Shown piece by piece: positions 36,189-46,545 of a stretch of DNA of 64,000 nucleotides (positions are counted from its first letter, which is position 1; each line of letters opens with the position of its first letter). The notes beneath the pieces are model-generated. The model worked only from the letters and a program-made list of their open reading frames with translations. It ran no database searches and was not told the origin of the DNA. Source of the stretch: Otatea glauca (taxonomy: Eukaryota; Streptophyta; Magnoliopsida; Poales; Poaceae); NCBI GenBank assembly GCA_036346275.1, contig JAYEVK010000447.1, positions 62,001 through 126,000 of the forward strand, given 5' to 3'. The translations under genes and the position numbers were made by a program.

Positions 36189-37224
36189 TAGGATCTTATA
36201 GAGACAATCTTAAGATGTCATCTATTGAAGAAATTGTTTTTAGTTTTATTTTTAGATGACATGAAAGAATATATAGATAGCAGTTTTTGTGTTTCTGCGC
36301 TTAATTTGTGTCGAATCCCCTGCATTCAAGTGGTTGCACCAAATGAATCCATCTATCAATACACGCAGAGGACGGGAGAGTTTTTCTCTGGTTATTGCCA
36401 TCTGAGGCAAGAGAATCCGCCATTTTCTTTTTTTTCCCCAAAGGCAGCATGAGGCATGCATGTGTTGCACACAAGCAAAAGTTCTGCACTAAAGTACGTG
36501 ACGGTGTCTAACGTCTTCCGTGATTTCAGCTTCAGTTTACGGATTTATTTACATCAAATGGAACGCTGCAAGTTGCAATAAGACCCGCCATGAGTTCTAT
36601 GTTGAGACGATACGATCGGGTCTACATGATTTGCGCTGTAGAAGCGCTCACGGAAGACTATCATTGTTCTCTCGATGATCCCCTAACCACTGCATTTGAT
36701 TAAGCATCTAGAATTGAGCATGTCCAATAAGATCAAGGACCTAATAGCAAGTCGGGGAAAAAAATCCTTTCCATCTCGCAGGACCATGGCAGCATGAATT
36801 GCGGAGGAAAGAAGGCAGCACTGATTATCGTCGATGCCGCACCACCATCCAGGACCCACGAAGAATCATCTCACTCCCCTTCCAGAAGCTTTCGTTGTGT
36901 GCCCCCTCCTGCAGAGCAGGAGTTTCTTGAGGATAACAGCGTTCCAGCAGTGATGATTAGATCGCCTCAAGCCAAGGATTGAGTTGGTTAGATAGTCAAT
37001 TAACTAGTGCTAGCTAGTTAGCCGTCGCTAGCTTGCATCCGCGACCCCTGCGCATCGGTCCGATCGGAAGCGTTTTAAGGAGAAAATAGCAAGTAACCAC
37101 CCGTGATCCAGTTTGGCAGAGTTGATTTAATTATCCACCGCGGCGTCAGAATCACCGTTGATTTAATTATCCATGAGTGACTCGACCGGTGGCAGGCACA
37201 GCAGCCGAACGACACGAGTCGGTG
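36189..37224. other. Intergenic, no gene seen
   Basis: Frames up to 75 codons on both strands overlap each other at 36225-36489 and have no domain. A 62-codon plus-strand frame at 36794-36982 is Pro/Ser-rich with no known motif. No RNA gene recognised. Confidence 0.4.
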
Positions 37225-37229
37225 CAAAT
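37225..37229. repeat. Target-site duplication CAAAT (left)
   Basis: CAAAT directly before TGTTGGAATT at 37230; the same five bases follow the element at 38706-38710. Confidence 0.85.
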
Positions 37230-37475
37230 TGTTGGAATTAATCTCGTACCAGCAAGTAGAAAACGGATTCCTTTCGATTCGTTTTATAGTAGATTAGTTA
37301 GTAGTAGTACTGTATAACTAAAGTACTGATTACTTGTAAGTTATGAAAAAAATAAGAGCAATATAAATACAAAAGGTGCTAATTTTGCTACACAATAAAT
37401 ATTCTTTTTGTCGTGTGTCATTGTGTTCTTCCTTGTGTTTGTGTGTATATTCATGATTCTGAGTTAAAACCAACA
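37230..37475 (+). repeat. TRIM 5' LTR
   Basis: 246 bp, TGTTGG...CCAACA. It shares with the 3' LTR phrases such as AATACAAAAGGT, CAATAAATATTCTTTT / CAACAAATATTCTTTT, and GTGTTTGTGTGTAT. Confidence 0.87.
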
Positions 37476-38454
37476 ATTGGTATTAAAGCGAGATTCTAAT
37501 ATTAGTGTCGTGCTTACCCTGGAGTAGACCACCACTGATGCGCCTTAGAGCAGACTATCATCGCTCAGCGATGCAGTGTTAAGTGACTCTCCAACGGAGC
37601 ATTGAGCACGACTGCGGCGGTGCATGTGACTCTACGACGAGAAGACGACGAGGTAGTGAGCCATCATTGAGGTACGCATTGTACACAATGTGTTTGTGTA
37701 TGTGCGTGTGTATATTCAAGTTATTGTGATAGTGTCCCATATATGTGTAAGTACTTGTGACTATGTGACCAAGTGCTCGTGTGTGTAAAACTCTTATCCG
37801 AGTCTCTATACCGTTGAAATTGTGTCACAAGCAGGGGAATTGGCGTGAGGAGATAGTGTACAATAAGTTGTCTCATCGGCGCCAAAGAGGTGACAACGAT
37901 GGTGTGAAGGCCATCATTGCAAGAAGAGCTCAGGTCATCAAGGCCGAACTCACCGACAAGTTGTGTCATTGGCGACGAAATGACGGTGGTAAAGATGTGG
38001 CGAAGAAGGGTGAAGGAGGTGTGTCTCCCTTATAATTGATGTGATAAGATGGCATTGGCAGTTATCAGCGTGTCTCGTTGAGAAAGCAGCCAAAGGTACG
38101 TGTTGTCGTGTCCGTTGTGTCCACGAGATATACATGAGTTATTGTGAGAGTTGTGCCCATAAGATAAACATATGCGAGTTCATTCAAAGATGTCTTGCGT
38201 ATAAAAAGAGATCATGCTATAAGAGAAGATTAAGAGGAAGCCACTACGTGTGGCAGGTGGTTATAGTAATCTGCATGAGATCGAGTCCGTCCTGAGTCAA
38301 ATAAGTAATCTGAGTCGATGATATTGAGGAGATGTGTTCGCCGTCTTGTATCAAGTAATTGTTAGGTAAGTCATAGTTGAGATCGACTTCCTCAACAAGT
38401 TCGATTTCTATCAGAAATTAGAGCTAGCTGATGTTACCAGATTAAGAAAGTAAA

Positions 38455-38705
38455 TGTTAGAATTAATCTTGTACGGTTGGATTCAATTCTAAGTAGAATT
38501 GTTTCCTAGTAGGTTAGTTAGCAATACTACTATATAACCTAGACATTAGTTGCTTGTAAGCCATGAGAAAAATAAGAGTAATAAAATACAAAAGGTACTA
38601 GTAACGCTGCACAACAAATATTCTTTTCACTGTGCGCTATTTGTATTCTTCGGTGTGTTTGTGTGTATGTTGATGGTCCTGGTTAAAACCAACATAAAAC
38701 CAACA
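38455..38705 (+). repeat. TRIM 3' LTR
   Basis: 251 bp, TGTTAG...CCAACA. The last bases carry a small duplication of TAAAACCAACA, which explains the extra length over the 5' LTR. Confidence 0.87.
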
Positions 38706-38710
38706 CAAAT
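38706..38710. repeat. Target-site duplication CAAAT (right)
   Basis: Identical to 37225-37229. Confidence 0.85.
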
Positions 38711-40195
38711 AATGGCGCCACTTCTTCTTCATCTATAATTAACGACATCATTTTGTTTTTCTTTCTGGACATTTTGATGGATAAATTTCTATCGAGAGGT
38801 GCTTCCATGCTTCTCTTTTTTACAGTTGCACAAATATTAAAGCATGAATAAAGGGTAGATAATGATTATTTACCCCTTCGCTTGCTTCAAGATTTGTACA
38901 ATTTATATTAGAAGGGAAAGCATTGAAGCACCGCTCATTTCTAGATTATGTACCGAGCGGAAGACGTTGGGCTTTGCAGCACGTTAGTACTTACATTGGT
39001 CAGTAACAGATTAAGTTGATTAGATCTGTCCGGACACAGTAAGTACAGCATTGGAGTCAATTGATATTGGTCAATTTACAGTTTTCCAATTGTACCATCT
39101 AAGATATATTGAACTGATAAGGTAATGAATGAAACTCGTTGTTTCTCAAACATGAGGCCCTTTTTGATTCGGAATTGTTAGCAGCGCACGTCTGATTTTT
39201 TCGGACGCTCTATAACATTTTTTTCTATATGTGAAATATTTTTTTCCTACGTGTAAAATATTTTCATTCGATAATAACAAAAATATGCATGCGAAAAAAA
39301 TGTTACATGTTCGAAAAAAATATTGCACCGACACTCGGAAATCGAACTCCGGCTGCTAACATGATTCCGTTCTAGTACATGCACTTTCTCTCGCGGAATT
39401 AAAGTGAGAGTACACATGACTTCTCTTGGAGAAAGCTTAAATATTACTCCTAGAAGATAAATATCCCAGTGCGGTGCCTACAGCCAAATCTGTTGGAAAA
39501 GCATCCCCCTACCATGCAGCAAAGAACCTACATACATATATATACATGCTGGTGCTTCTCGAAGCTATGCCACAATAGTCTGAAAACGAAGGATCAACAG
39601 CACGTAAAGCTACTCCTTCTAAACGGAAACTTAAAACCCTAAGATAAAGCTTCTAGAAGCACTACTGATGTTCATGCCCTTGGTGTGAGGATTGAGGAAG
39701 TTTCAAGCCTTCAAGTGAGCAGTATCACTGGCTTGCCCAAGTCTACAACACTTCCTTCAGGTCTACACTAAACCTGCCGGTGGGCCCCACCAGCTTGCCA
39801 TGCTGGTGAGCCCCACATGACTGAGAGGACAGTGTGTGAGCTCAAACAGAGCAAGCTATTGACAGCTTAGCACCGCCTGTCCTTGTTTATGTGGTTCCCC
39901 TCTCTCATCCTTATCCTAATCCCTTCTCTTCCTTCCTTTACCCCATCTCAACCCCAATTTCTTTTCAATCCCCAATAGCCTCATCACAAAACATTACACG
40001 GAAAAAGAAGAAGAGATAATGTAGGAACTCCATCATTGATCTACGCATGCATCAAGGTTCCTTGTCATGGACAAGATGGATGATATTTTGTGTGTGTGCG
40101 CGCGCGGAAAATTTGGTTCATTTGTTTTTTCCTTTATCTTAAGTAGAGAATGCAAACTTGTGATCTACTCTCTCCCTTCTTCAAAGCACAGCTTC
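38711..40195. other. Intergenic; hairpin at 39779-39817, no gene seen
   Basis: No coding frame of note. At 39165-39375 an AT-rich core is flanked by short inverted phrases (GTTAGCAG near 39177, CTGCTAAC near 39354), possibly a small degenerate inverted-repeat element. From about 39770 to 40010 the sequence becomes C-rich like plant promoter or leader DNA, with no frame following. Confidence 0.4.
39779..39817. other. Imperfect hairpin, 16-bp arms and 7-base loop
   Basis: GGTGGGCCCCACCAGC (39779-39794) pairs with GCTGGTGAGCCCCACA (39802-39817) at about 13 of 16 positions around the loop TTGCCAT. Nothing links it to a known microRNA or terminator. Confidence 0.5.
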
Positions 40196-40199
40196 GACG

Positions 40200-40400
40200 A
40201 TTGATCTCTAGTATACTATATTTATAAAATCTAATAAAATTATTATATTATGATATTATTTTTTGAGACAAATATACACATATGATTATCGTGTATTCAA
40301 TTTAAATATTTAAAAGATATTGATAGTAAAAGTTTTAAAAGTTTAACTGCATTTATGTTCAAAACAATAACTATTTGTCACTAGAGGAGTAAGTCTTTGT
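40200..40400 (-). mobile_element. MITE-like element fragment (relative of 61562-61781)
   Basis: The reverse complement of this segment matches 61562-61781 in order: AGACAAATATACACATATGA (here) corresponds to TCATATGTGTATATTTGTCT (there), followed by the TTTTAAAAGTTTAACT phrase and ending ACAAATAGTTAT next to a CTCC-type terminus. No coding capacity. Exact ends not resolved. Confidence 0.6.
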
Positions 40401-41100
40401 AACTATTTAACATTAATATTATAGCATCCCCCGGTAAAGCTGCTATTATGGCAGGTTAATACGATGTAGATTAGACGGATGTGGTCAAATACCTAGGTGA
40501 CCAAAATTGAGAGTGCATTTGCTTATCTCAGGTTAATGGGTACCAGATGCACCCCATTTATCAGTTAGAAACTACAGCAAATTAATCCTCCAATCATCTA
40601 TGCTCATTTCCCGATCCTCAAACTCATCACAAACAACTTTCAAAAATTAGGCATTGCAAAAGGATACTATAACGTCCCCGTCACTCAGTAATCCATCACA
40701 AGAGTTTGTCATGGATTGTACTGGATGGTATCACCGCACAGGAAAAGTCTTTCTTTGGGCCATTAAAAATTGGCCAGCCATGGTTTTGCAGCAAAAGGCA
40801 CTTACCAAGTTACCAGTCGACATCACCTTTCGTATCGACCCATTCTCAAAGATGAGATCAAATTTACAAGTATCCCTGTGGCTTTGTGCTGATCTACACA
40901 ATCACAATTCACTCTATGAACAAATATTTCATTCCATTATTGATCAATCGTACTAACATACAATATTATGATAAGTCTCACTTCAAGCAACAAGACAAAC
41001 TTTTCCATGAAGAACAGCAGCACAAATTGGCAGAAAACCAGCAGTTTGCTAGTGTGCTTTATGCCAATTTGTGTGTTTTTTTTAATATTAGCTTAGCTGT
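40401..41100. other. Upstream intergenic region of the F-box gene
   Basis: Open frames of 100 codons (40654-40956) and 88 codons (40886-41152) overlap in different frames and show no domain. I read this as upstream non-coding DNA of the gene at 41208. Confidence 0.45.
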
Positions 41101-41123
41101 GATGAGCTGTCCAATCATGCGGT

Positions 41124-41133
41124 GCCACGTGGC
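41124..41133. promoter_or_regulatory. Palindromic G-box (GCCACGTGGC)
   Basis: A perfect 10-bp palindrome around the CACGTG core, about 75 bp before the start codon and 13 bp before the TATA-like box. The core is bound by plant bZIP (ABA or light response) and bHLH (PIF-type) factors. A CCAAT motif lies just upstream at 41111-41115. Function is inferred from motif and position only. Confidence 0.65.
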
Positions 41134-41145
41134 GTGGTACCATTC

Positions 41146-41152
41146 TATTTAA
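41146..41152 (+). promoter_or_regulatory. TATA-like box (TATTTAA)
   Basis: TATTTAA 56 bp before the ATG at 41208. Transcription starting about 30 bp downstream would give a leader of roughly 30 bases. Confidence 0.6.
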
Positions 41153-41207
41153 GTACTCTTCCACCGGAGTGAGGGTTCCCATCCATAACCAGAAAGCTCA
41201 CGCAACG

Positions 41208-42332
41208 ATGAGGAGCCCGAAGAGCCGTGTCCAAGAGCGCGAGAGCGAGGTGGAGCACATCCAGCTCATCCCGGGGATGCCGGACGATGTCGCCGTCGAC
41301 TGCCTGGCGCGCGTCCCGCACGCCTCCCACCGCGCGATGCGCCGCGTGTGCCGCGGGTGGAGGAGCGCTGCGGCGGCGCCGGCGTTCGCCCTGGCGCGTT
41401 CGGAGGCCGGCGCAAACGAGGATCTGGTGTTCCTTCTGCAGTTCGGCAACCCGGCGGCAGGGGACGATGGCCCCAAGGACGGCGACGCGCTGGCGGACAC
41501 CCCCGCGTACGGGGCGGCGGTGTACAACGTGACCACCGGCGAGTGGCGCAGGGAGAGCGCGGCGCCGCCGGTGCCAATGTTCGCGCAGTGCGCGGCGGTG
41601 GGGAGCCGCCTCGCGGTGCTGGGTGGGTGGGACCCGCAGACCTTAGAGCCCGTGGCGGACGTCCACGTGCTCGACGCCAACACCGGCGTGTGGCGGCGTG
41701 GCTCGCCTATGCTGTCGGCGCGGTCCTTCTTCGCGTGCGCCGAGGCGGGGGGCAAGATCTACGTGGCCGGCGGCCACGACAAGCACAAGAACGCGCTCAA
41801 GACGGCGGAGGCGTACGACGCCGGGGCCGACTCGTGGGACCCGCTCCCGGACATGTCGGTGGAGCGCGACGAGTGCGACGGCATGGCGACCGTCGCTGGC
41901 GACCGGTTCCTGGCCGTGAGCGGGTACCGCACGGCGCGGCAGGGCGGGTTCGAGCGTGATGCCGAGTGGTTCGACCCGGCGGCCCGCGCGTGGTGCCGCC
42001 TGGACCGCGTCCGCGCCCCGCCGTCGGCGGCGCACGTGGTGGTGCGCGGCCGCGTGTGGTGCATCGAGGGCGCGGCCGTGATGGAGTGGCTCGGGGAGCG
42101 CCGCGGGTGGCGCGAGGTGGGGCCCTCCCCGCCGGGGCTCAAGTCGGGTACGGCGCGCGCGGTGTGCGTCGGAGGCGGCGAGCGCGTGGTGGTGACCGGC
42201 GCCATCGACGGCGAGGGCGGCGGGCGGCACGCGCTGTGGGTGTTCGACGTCAAGTCCAAGAACTGGACCGTGGTGCGCCCCCCGCCGGAGTTCGCCGGCT
42301 TCGTTTTCTCCCTCGCCTCCGTCCGTGTCTGA
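41208..42332 (+). CDS. F-box/kelch-repeat protein (KMD/SKIP20-like), intronless
   Basis: Predicted 374-residue substrate-recognition subunit of an SCF (SKP1-cullin-F-box) ubiquitin ligase. Residues about 20-52 form the F-box, opening LIPGMPDDVAVDCLARVP and closing with RRVCRGWRS, which would bind SKP1. The rest holds kelch-type blades: VYNVTTGEWRR, then LGGWDP, VLDANTGVWRR, KIYVAGGHDKH, AEAYDAGADSW, and a last blade with VFDVKSKNW. Length and motif layout resemble the plant KISS ME DEADLY/SKIP20 group, which targets type-B response regulators of cytokinin signalling and phenylalanine ammonia-lyase; that specific role is inference. The frame extends upstream to a GTG at 41169, but the first ATG is 41208. 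Third-codon GC is very high. No stop or frameshift is seen, and it is the only intact-looking gene here. Confidence 0.9.
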   Translation: MRSPKSRVQERESEVEHIQLIPGMPDDVAVDCLARVPHASHRAMRRVCRGWRSAAAAPAFALARSEAGANEDLVFLLQFGNPAAGDDGPKDGDALADTPAYGAAVYNVTTGEWRRESAAPPVPMFAQCAAVGSRLAVLGGWDPQTLEPVADVHVLDANTGVWRRGSPMLSARSFFACAEAGGKIYVAGGHDKHKNALKTAEAYDAGADSWDPLPDMSVERDECDGMATVAGDRFLAVSGYRTARQGGFERDAEWFDPAARAWCRLDRVRAPPSAAHVVVRGRVWCIEGAAVMEWLGERRGWREVGPSPPGLKSGTARAVCVGGGERVVVTGAIDGEGGGRHALWVFDVKSKNWTVVRPPPEFAGFVFSLASVRV

Positions 42333-43167
42333 CGGATCTCGCCCCCCAACGTCGTGCCCATCGGCCTGCCATGCCCATGCCCGACCAAGAAGATTACTAC
42401 TAGTTCGTATGTGCGTTCTTGAGTTGCGCTCGCTATTTCCGCCATTGATGGATCTGATCTCCCGAGATCTACGCATCCTGGATACAACTACTACTAGTAT
42501 GCCATCAAAGAAAGTGAAGGAAAACTTGCGAGATCCATCACCCCGTGGAGCTATGGATGTAAAGTTTCCTTCCTCTTGTTGTTGTTGAGATGATTGTGGT
42601 GTTTTTGTTCCAAGATGATGGGGGATTGTTCTTGTTATACAGTGCGAGCAAATAATTATTGTACATATTATTGTAAGATACAAGATCTTCTCGCCTCTCA
42701 TGATCTAACCGGATCCGGATCTGCTGCAGTCCTCGGCAATGGTAGCAACTGCTGAACAATCGCAGCAGATCTTGGCACCATTAGGCGCAAGATCGTCGAA
42801 GGTTTCGCATTACAATCATAGCTTATTTTGATGCAGATCGGCTCGCGCGGATCTGTCCATTTCTGCACATTTTGCCCTTCAATTCGATTTCTCCCCCATT
42901 TTTTTCATGTTGTTTTCTTCGGTCAAAACTGCGGATCTTGGTTCCATTCCTGCTGACCGCCAGCAGCAAGAAAGAACAGAGGAGGGTTGACATTGCCGGC
43001 CGTTCTTTTCTTTTCTTTTCTTAGGAAGCGGAAGGTGAGGTTCCGCCCTCGAGAGCCATCCATCCATGGTTCCCATCCAAGCACGTCTCCGTCAGCCCCG
43101 GCTATTAAGCAAAAGCTGGGAAACGAATGTAAGGTCGGGGACTCGGGGCCATGGCGTGCACAGGTGG
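42333..43167. other. 3' flank of the F-box gene and intergenic, no gene seen
   Basis: It begins with the probable 3' untranslated region. AATAAT-type signals occur near 42650 but a poly(A) site cannot be fixed. The remainder has a CTTTT repeat (about 43000-43020) and short frames without a domain. Confidence 0.45.
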
Positions 43168-43175
43168 TTAGTGAT

Positions 43176-44883
43176 TAGGGTGTAAATTCGGTCAGATATT
43201 GCTTTTTTTTATTGTTAATCATATTTTTTTTGTTAGATTCGAATAGTACCGGATACGAATACGGTGCAGATAATATCGGCTGCGGATTCGAATCGAATAC
43301 GGAGCGGAATCGATACGGTATCGAATAATTTTTGTCAAATAACACGTGAAAACATATACCGTATAAAGCACGTATAGTACTGATTAACCAACCGTATGAG
43401 TTCAATATGCAACAAGATTATCTCAATCTAACAAGTTATTTTATCGGTCACTCCAACAAAATTGCAAAAGTACACTAAATTTGAATGATACACATATAAC
43501 AATTTTCAAAACATAGAATGATACGTAAATAATATTACGATAAGTCGATAACATGACCGCTAGAAGTGATTCTAGCTTGACCATTCACGTTCAGGTTGTT
43601 CAAAAAATACATGCATGTTCACCGTCAATTTCCATTTATGCCATAATTGATCACTCCAAGTAGGACACATAGACTACAATTTAAAGAACACATAAAACAA
43701 AACATCACCACTATGAACTATGATAATGTACGAAACCAAGATTAATAAAAATCCTGAACCCCGTTTTCAAAATTTGAATGGTTGTGATTGCTAAATGAAT
43801 TCCAGCATGAGTAAAATTGTTATCACTTCATTTTAAATAAGAAAAACCTAAGCCCTGTTTCAACCAAATATGCTAGATGAAAGTTACAATGTCAACGCTA
43901 GATGAAAGTTAAGAAAGCTTATTTCCTGCAGAAGATTACCCTCAGCGGCATTGAAGATCCTGTTAGAGCTGGAGGAGTCCAAGTAGTAATCCCTTGTCTA
44001 GTAGGAGCCATCGGGCACAGCTTCGCCGTCTTCCTCCACAGGGATTCGGCCATCATAGCGTGGCATGGGCACATCCTCGACCACTGACAGCATCAGGGGC
44101 AGGCGAGCAAGCACCAGATGGCCGCCGTGGTAGCTGTCCCAGGAAGCATGGGGCTCATCCAATAGCGAATACTTTGGAACGTCAACCGAGATACGGCCGG
44201 CATCCGGCGAGAGACGGGGCCTACATCGCCGGAGCGCCGGCCGAGCGCGTCAACGGCAGCCTCCGACTACGTGTCCCCAAGCTACGGTGCTTGTGCCGGC
44301 ATGGATTCTCTGGTGGCATGGCAGCCCTGCTGGTGGTGGGCCCTTGCCCCTGACCCTGCTTCTTAAGCTTGTTCTTGCGGCGCCATTCCTGCCATCTCTT
44401 GCCCAAGACCTCGAAGGCCCTGGCCATCTTACTGGAGCTGGAGGATTCTTGGCTGATGTGCTCCTTCATCGGCCTCCCCATGGAGCCGAAAGCCCCGATC
44501 TGTTGTACCCCCTTCTCCGGGACACACGACCGGTTCTTGGTGGAAGAGGGCACCGTGGGCGTTGCAAGAGCGGCGCTGCGGCTCTAAGTAGGCGGCGGTA
44601 GAGCGGCCGTAGGAGAAGGACTTGCAGCGGCGGAGCTCCATGGAGTTTGAGTGGTAGGAGGGAGACGATGGGTTACGATCGGATATCTGACAAATTATAA
44701 CTCGATATATCCGAGAAAATATTCAGAATATGTCAATCCGACGGATAGCGACCTCCCGAATCTAAAGCCGAATCTGAAATAAAGTATCCGAATCCGAAAA
44801 CTATCCGAAAAAATTATCCGAATCCGATCCAAACACATCGGGTCTGTTGGTCGGTCGGAAATTATCGATCGATTACACCCTTA
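43176..44883. mobile_element. Non-autonomous hAT-like element carrying gene-like sequence
   Basis: The left end TAGGGTGTAAAT (43176) and the right end ATTACACCCTTA (ending 44883) are imperfect terminal inverted repeats. Flanking 8-mers TTAGTGAT (43168-43175) and GTAGTGGT (44884-44891) match at 6 of 8 positions, the size expected for hAT target duplication. Subterminal zones hold many inverted ATCCGAATCCG-like motifs (43240-43325 and 44690-44840), a common hAT feature. No transposase is present. The interior changes abruptly to GC-rich, gene-like sequence at about 43920-44640, suggesting capture of host DNA. Confidence 0.65.
43920..44641 (-). pseudogene. GC-rich gene-like fragment inside the hAT-like element
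   Basis: An ATG at 44639-44641 (minus) opens a frame starting MELRRCKSFSYGRSTAAYLE; a second minus frame (44553-44221) contains GRPMKEHISQESSSSSKMAR and then a basic segment WQEWRRKNKLKKQGQG. The frames overlap, so one shift probably lies near 44540. I do not recognise the family. The GC content is far above the AT-rich element ends, and the composition (Ser-rich then Lys/Arg-rich) looks like a plant protein rather than a transposase. Plus-strand frames (119 and 104 codons) overlap it and are probably shadows. Confidence 0.4.
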
Positions 44884-44891
44884 GTAGTGGT

Positions 44892-45890
44892 ACACATGAT
44901 CTCTGAATTTGTTTGCCAGGGTTTCGATTGTATCAAACCATGTTGGTAAATTGTCCAATTCAAATTCAAATTCAAATTAAAAAAATTTAAGAAATTTGAA
45001 AAAAATTATCCAAAAGTTTTCTAAAATTAATATTAATAGCTTTTCAACATCTTCCATGAAATTGTTTTGAAAAACCGAATTTGTGCGACATTTTTTAGTA
45101 AAATCGAATATATATAATAGAAAAAAAAGAAAAAAAAGGGGCAAAACAGTCAGCAATTTCTAATTTAATTGAGCTGCCAAGTCCTGTTATAAGTTTTTGA
45201 AAATTTTTGTATGAGGTCCTGGGGCAATGGTAATGGTGCTGTAAAATTTTCAGATGAACATCAGACATGTGGATTTTTTAAAAATTATAACAGTACTACT
45301 GTCTTTGTATATGCTCTTTTGTTTTTGATTTTCTAGGGGCACTAAATGAAGTGTAATATTTTTTGAAAATTGTACTACATGATCCTTGGGCACTGTTTAT
45401 GATACTATTAAACTTTTAGAGTATAATTAAGCTTGTAAATTTTTATACAAATCTGATGTCACTGTTCCTTTTCATTAATTGTTGTTTTTTATTTTCTAGA
45501 AGTACTAAATGAACTAAAAAATTATTGAAATTTCTGAGGTGTTTTATAGATTAATTGATTTTTTTTTCTAATTTTCCTTGAGTGTGCTGATTTTCGATGT
45601 AAATAAGTCGAAAATCGAATAAAATTGGTCAAAAATTGAACAAACCGTTCGAAAATCGAAAACTGGCCATTAAGTTTGCCGATCTAGGTAGAAAATCGAA
45701 CATAATCTGTCGAAAATCGGTCAAACTGGTTGATTTGCATTTTTTTTTTGCCTTTTTTGACTACCGAATTCAAAAAGTTTGATCTTACAATTTGTTCAGT
45801 TTTAATGGATTTTTGACGAAAATCGGCACTGAGGTGGTGGAATTTTCGTCTCAGTTCAGTATTGTTAACACCGTCGGTTGCGGTCATAGG
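44892..45890 (+). repeat. Dispersed AT-rich repeat with 165-bp periodicity, copy C
   Basis: Inverted relative to copy A at 18183-19020. The phrase GAAAATTTTTGTATGAGGTC at 45199 recurs as GAAAATTGTACTACATGATC at 45364, a 165-bp step, and CTAAATGAAGTG / CTAAATGAACTA follows in each unit. The right part is rich in CGAAAATCG phrases and ends near TTGTTAACACC. No coding frame. Confidence 0.75.
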
Positions 45891-46545
45891 CAGGAGGGGC
45901 AGCGTGTTCGTAGCTGACCTGGTTGTTGAACGACTGCAGCGGTCAAAATGTTCGGGTGGATGTTAGCGTTCTTGCGAGGATTGATTAGGATCGTAAATCG
46001 TTCTGTTCATGATCTTTCTAGGATGTCACTGGGTTGATTACTTTTTTTGAAGGTTTATGTATCCTGGTCTAGTTGAGTTCACAGTTCACACTATTGGCCC
46101 AAAAAAAGGGTTGACACTTCTGCCCAAATTTATTCCTTGTGGTAGCGAAATTTTACATCCAACATCTACCAAGCCTCTTTCAGACTTCTGTTCTTGGCCA
46201 TACCTCATCCTCTCATAGCTCTTCCATCCGACCATCCGCCACCAGATCCGGCCCTTCCCCAGTTCCCCTCCTCTTCTGCTTGCCGCCGGCGAGCTCTGAG
46301 TTGAGGGGGAGTTCAGTGTGTATATTTTCAATTTCTTCAGATTTATCCTTTCCGCTGTGGCTTTTCACGCAGATCGCCTTCTTGGAGCTCCAAAAATTGC
46401 TGGCGTGATCCTGTGCGACTTGTCGAGTTGTCGTCAGCCTTCGCCGCCGCAATTTGCAGAAAGGTTTGGTTCCCATCTGGTATTTATAGTGTCTCCTTTC
46501 TTCCACTGGTTCTGGATGGAAAATTTTGGTTTCCCCAGTTAAAGC
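45891..46545. other. Intergenic, no gene recognised
   Basis: 46100-46540 is GC-richer with overlapping frames on both strands (97 codons minus, 89 codons plus) but no domain. It could be a leader or fragment of a host gene cut by the copia insertion at 46546; I cannot support a product. Confidence 0.35.

Larger units (their letters stand above)
37230..38705 (+). mobile_element. TRIM-like small LTR element, complete, with target duplication
   Basis: A 1476-bp element with direct LTRs at 37230-37475 and 38455-38705 and no polymerase gene. LTRs begin TGTTGGAATTAATC / TGTTAGAATTAATC and end AAAACCAACA. Right after the 5' LTR is a primer-site-like TTGGTATTAAAGC, close to the tRNA-Met type. A purine-rich stretch, AGATTAAGAAAGTAAA, precedes the 3' LTR. 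The interior of about 980 bp has frames to 84 codons without a domain. The perfect 5-bp CAAAT duplication shows it arose by integrase-mediated insertion. Its LTRs differ at many positions and one indel, so it is old. Confidence 0.87.

Noticed and set aside
36225..36489. 75-codon plus frame and 72/62-codon minus frames as small genes
   Set aside because: They overlap each other with no domain or start context and lie in intergenic DNA beside a Helitron-like element.
37781..38035. 84-codon frame inside the TRIM-like element as a gene
   Set aside because: No gag, zinc-knuckle or enzyme motif, and it is covered by an overlapping frame on the other strand.
41169..41207. GTG as an upstream start of the F-box gene
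   Set aside because: Eukaryotic initiation uses ATG. The first ATG in frame is 41208, close to the TATA-like box, and the extra 13 residues add no conserved motif.
41198..42701. Long minus-strand frames (352, 242 and 185 codons) and extra plus frames (203, 145, 101 codons) over the F-box gene
   Set aside because: They overlap a clear F-box/kelch frame in very GC-rich DNA, where stops are rare in all frames. Their products are Arg/Ala/Pro-rich with no domain.
43994..44601. Plus-strand frames of 119 and 104 codons within the hAT-like element
   Set aside because: They overlap the minus-strand frame that has a better start and more protein-like composition. Strand is not certain, so this is a weak rejection.
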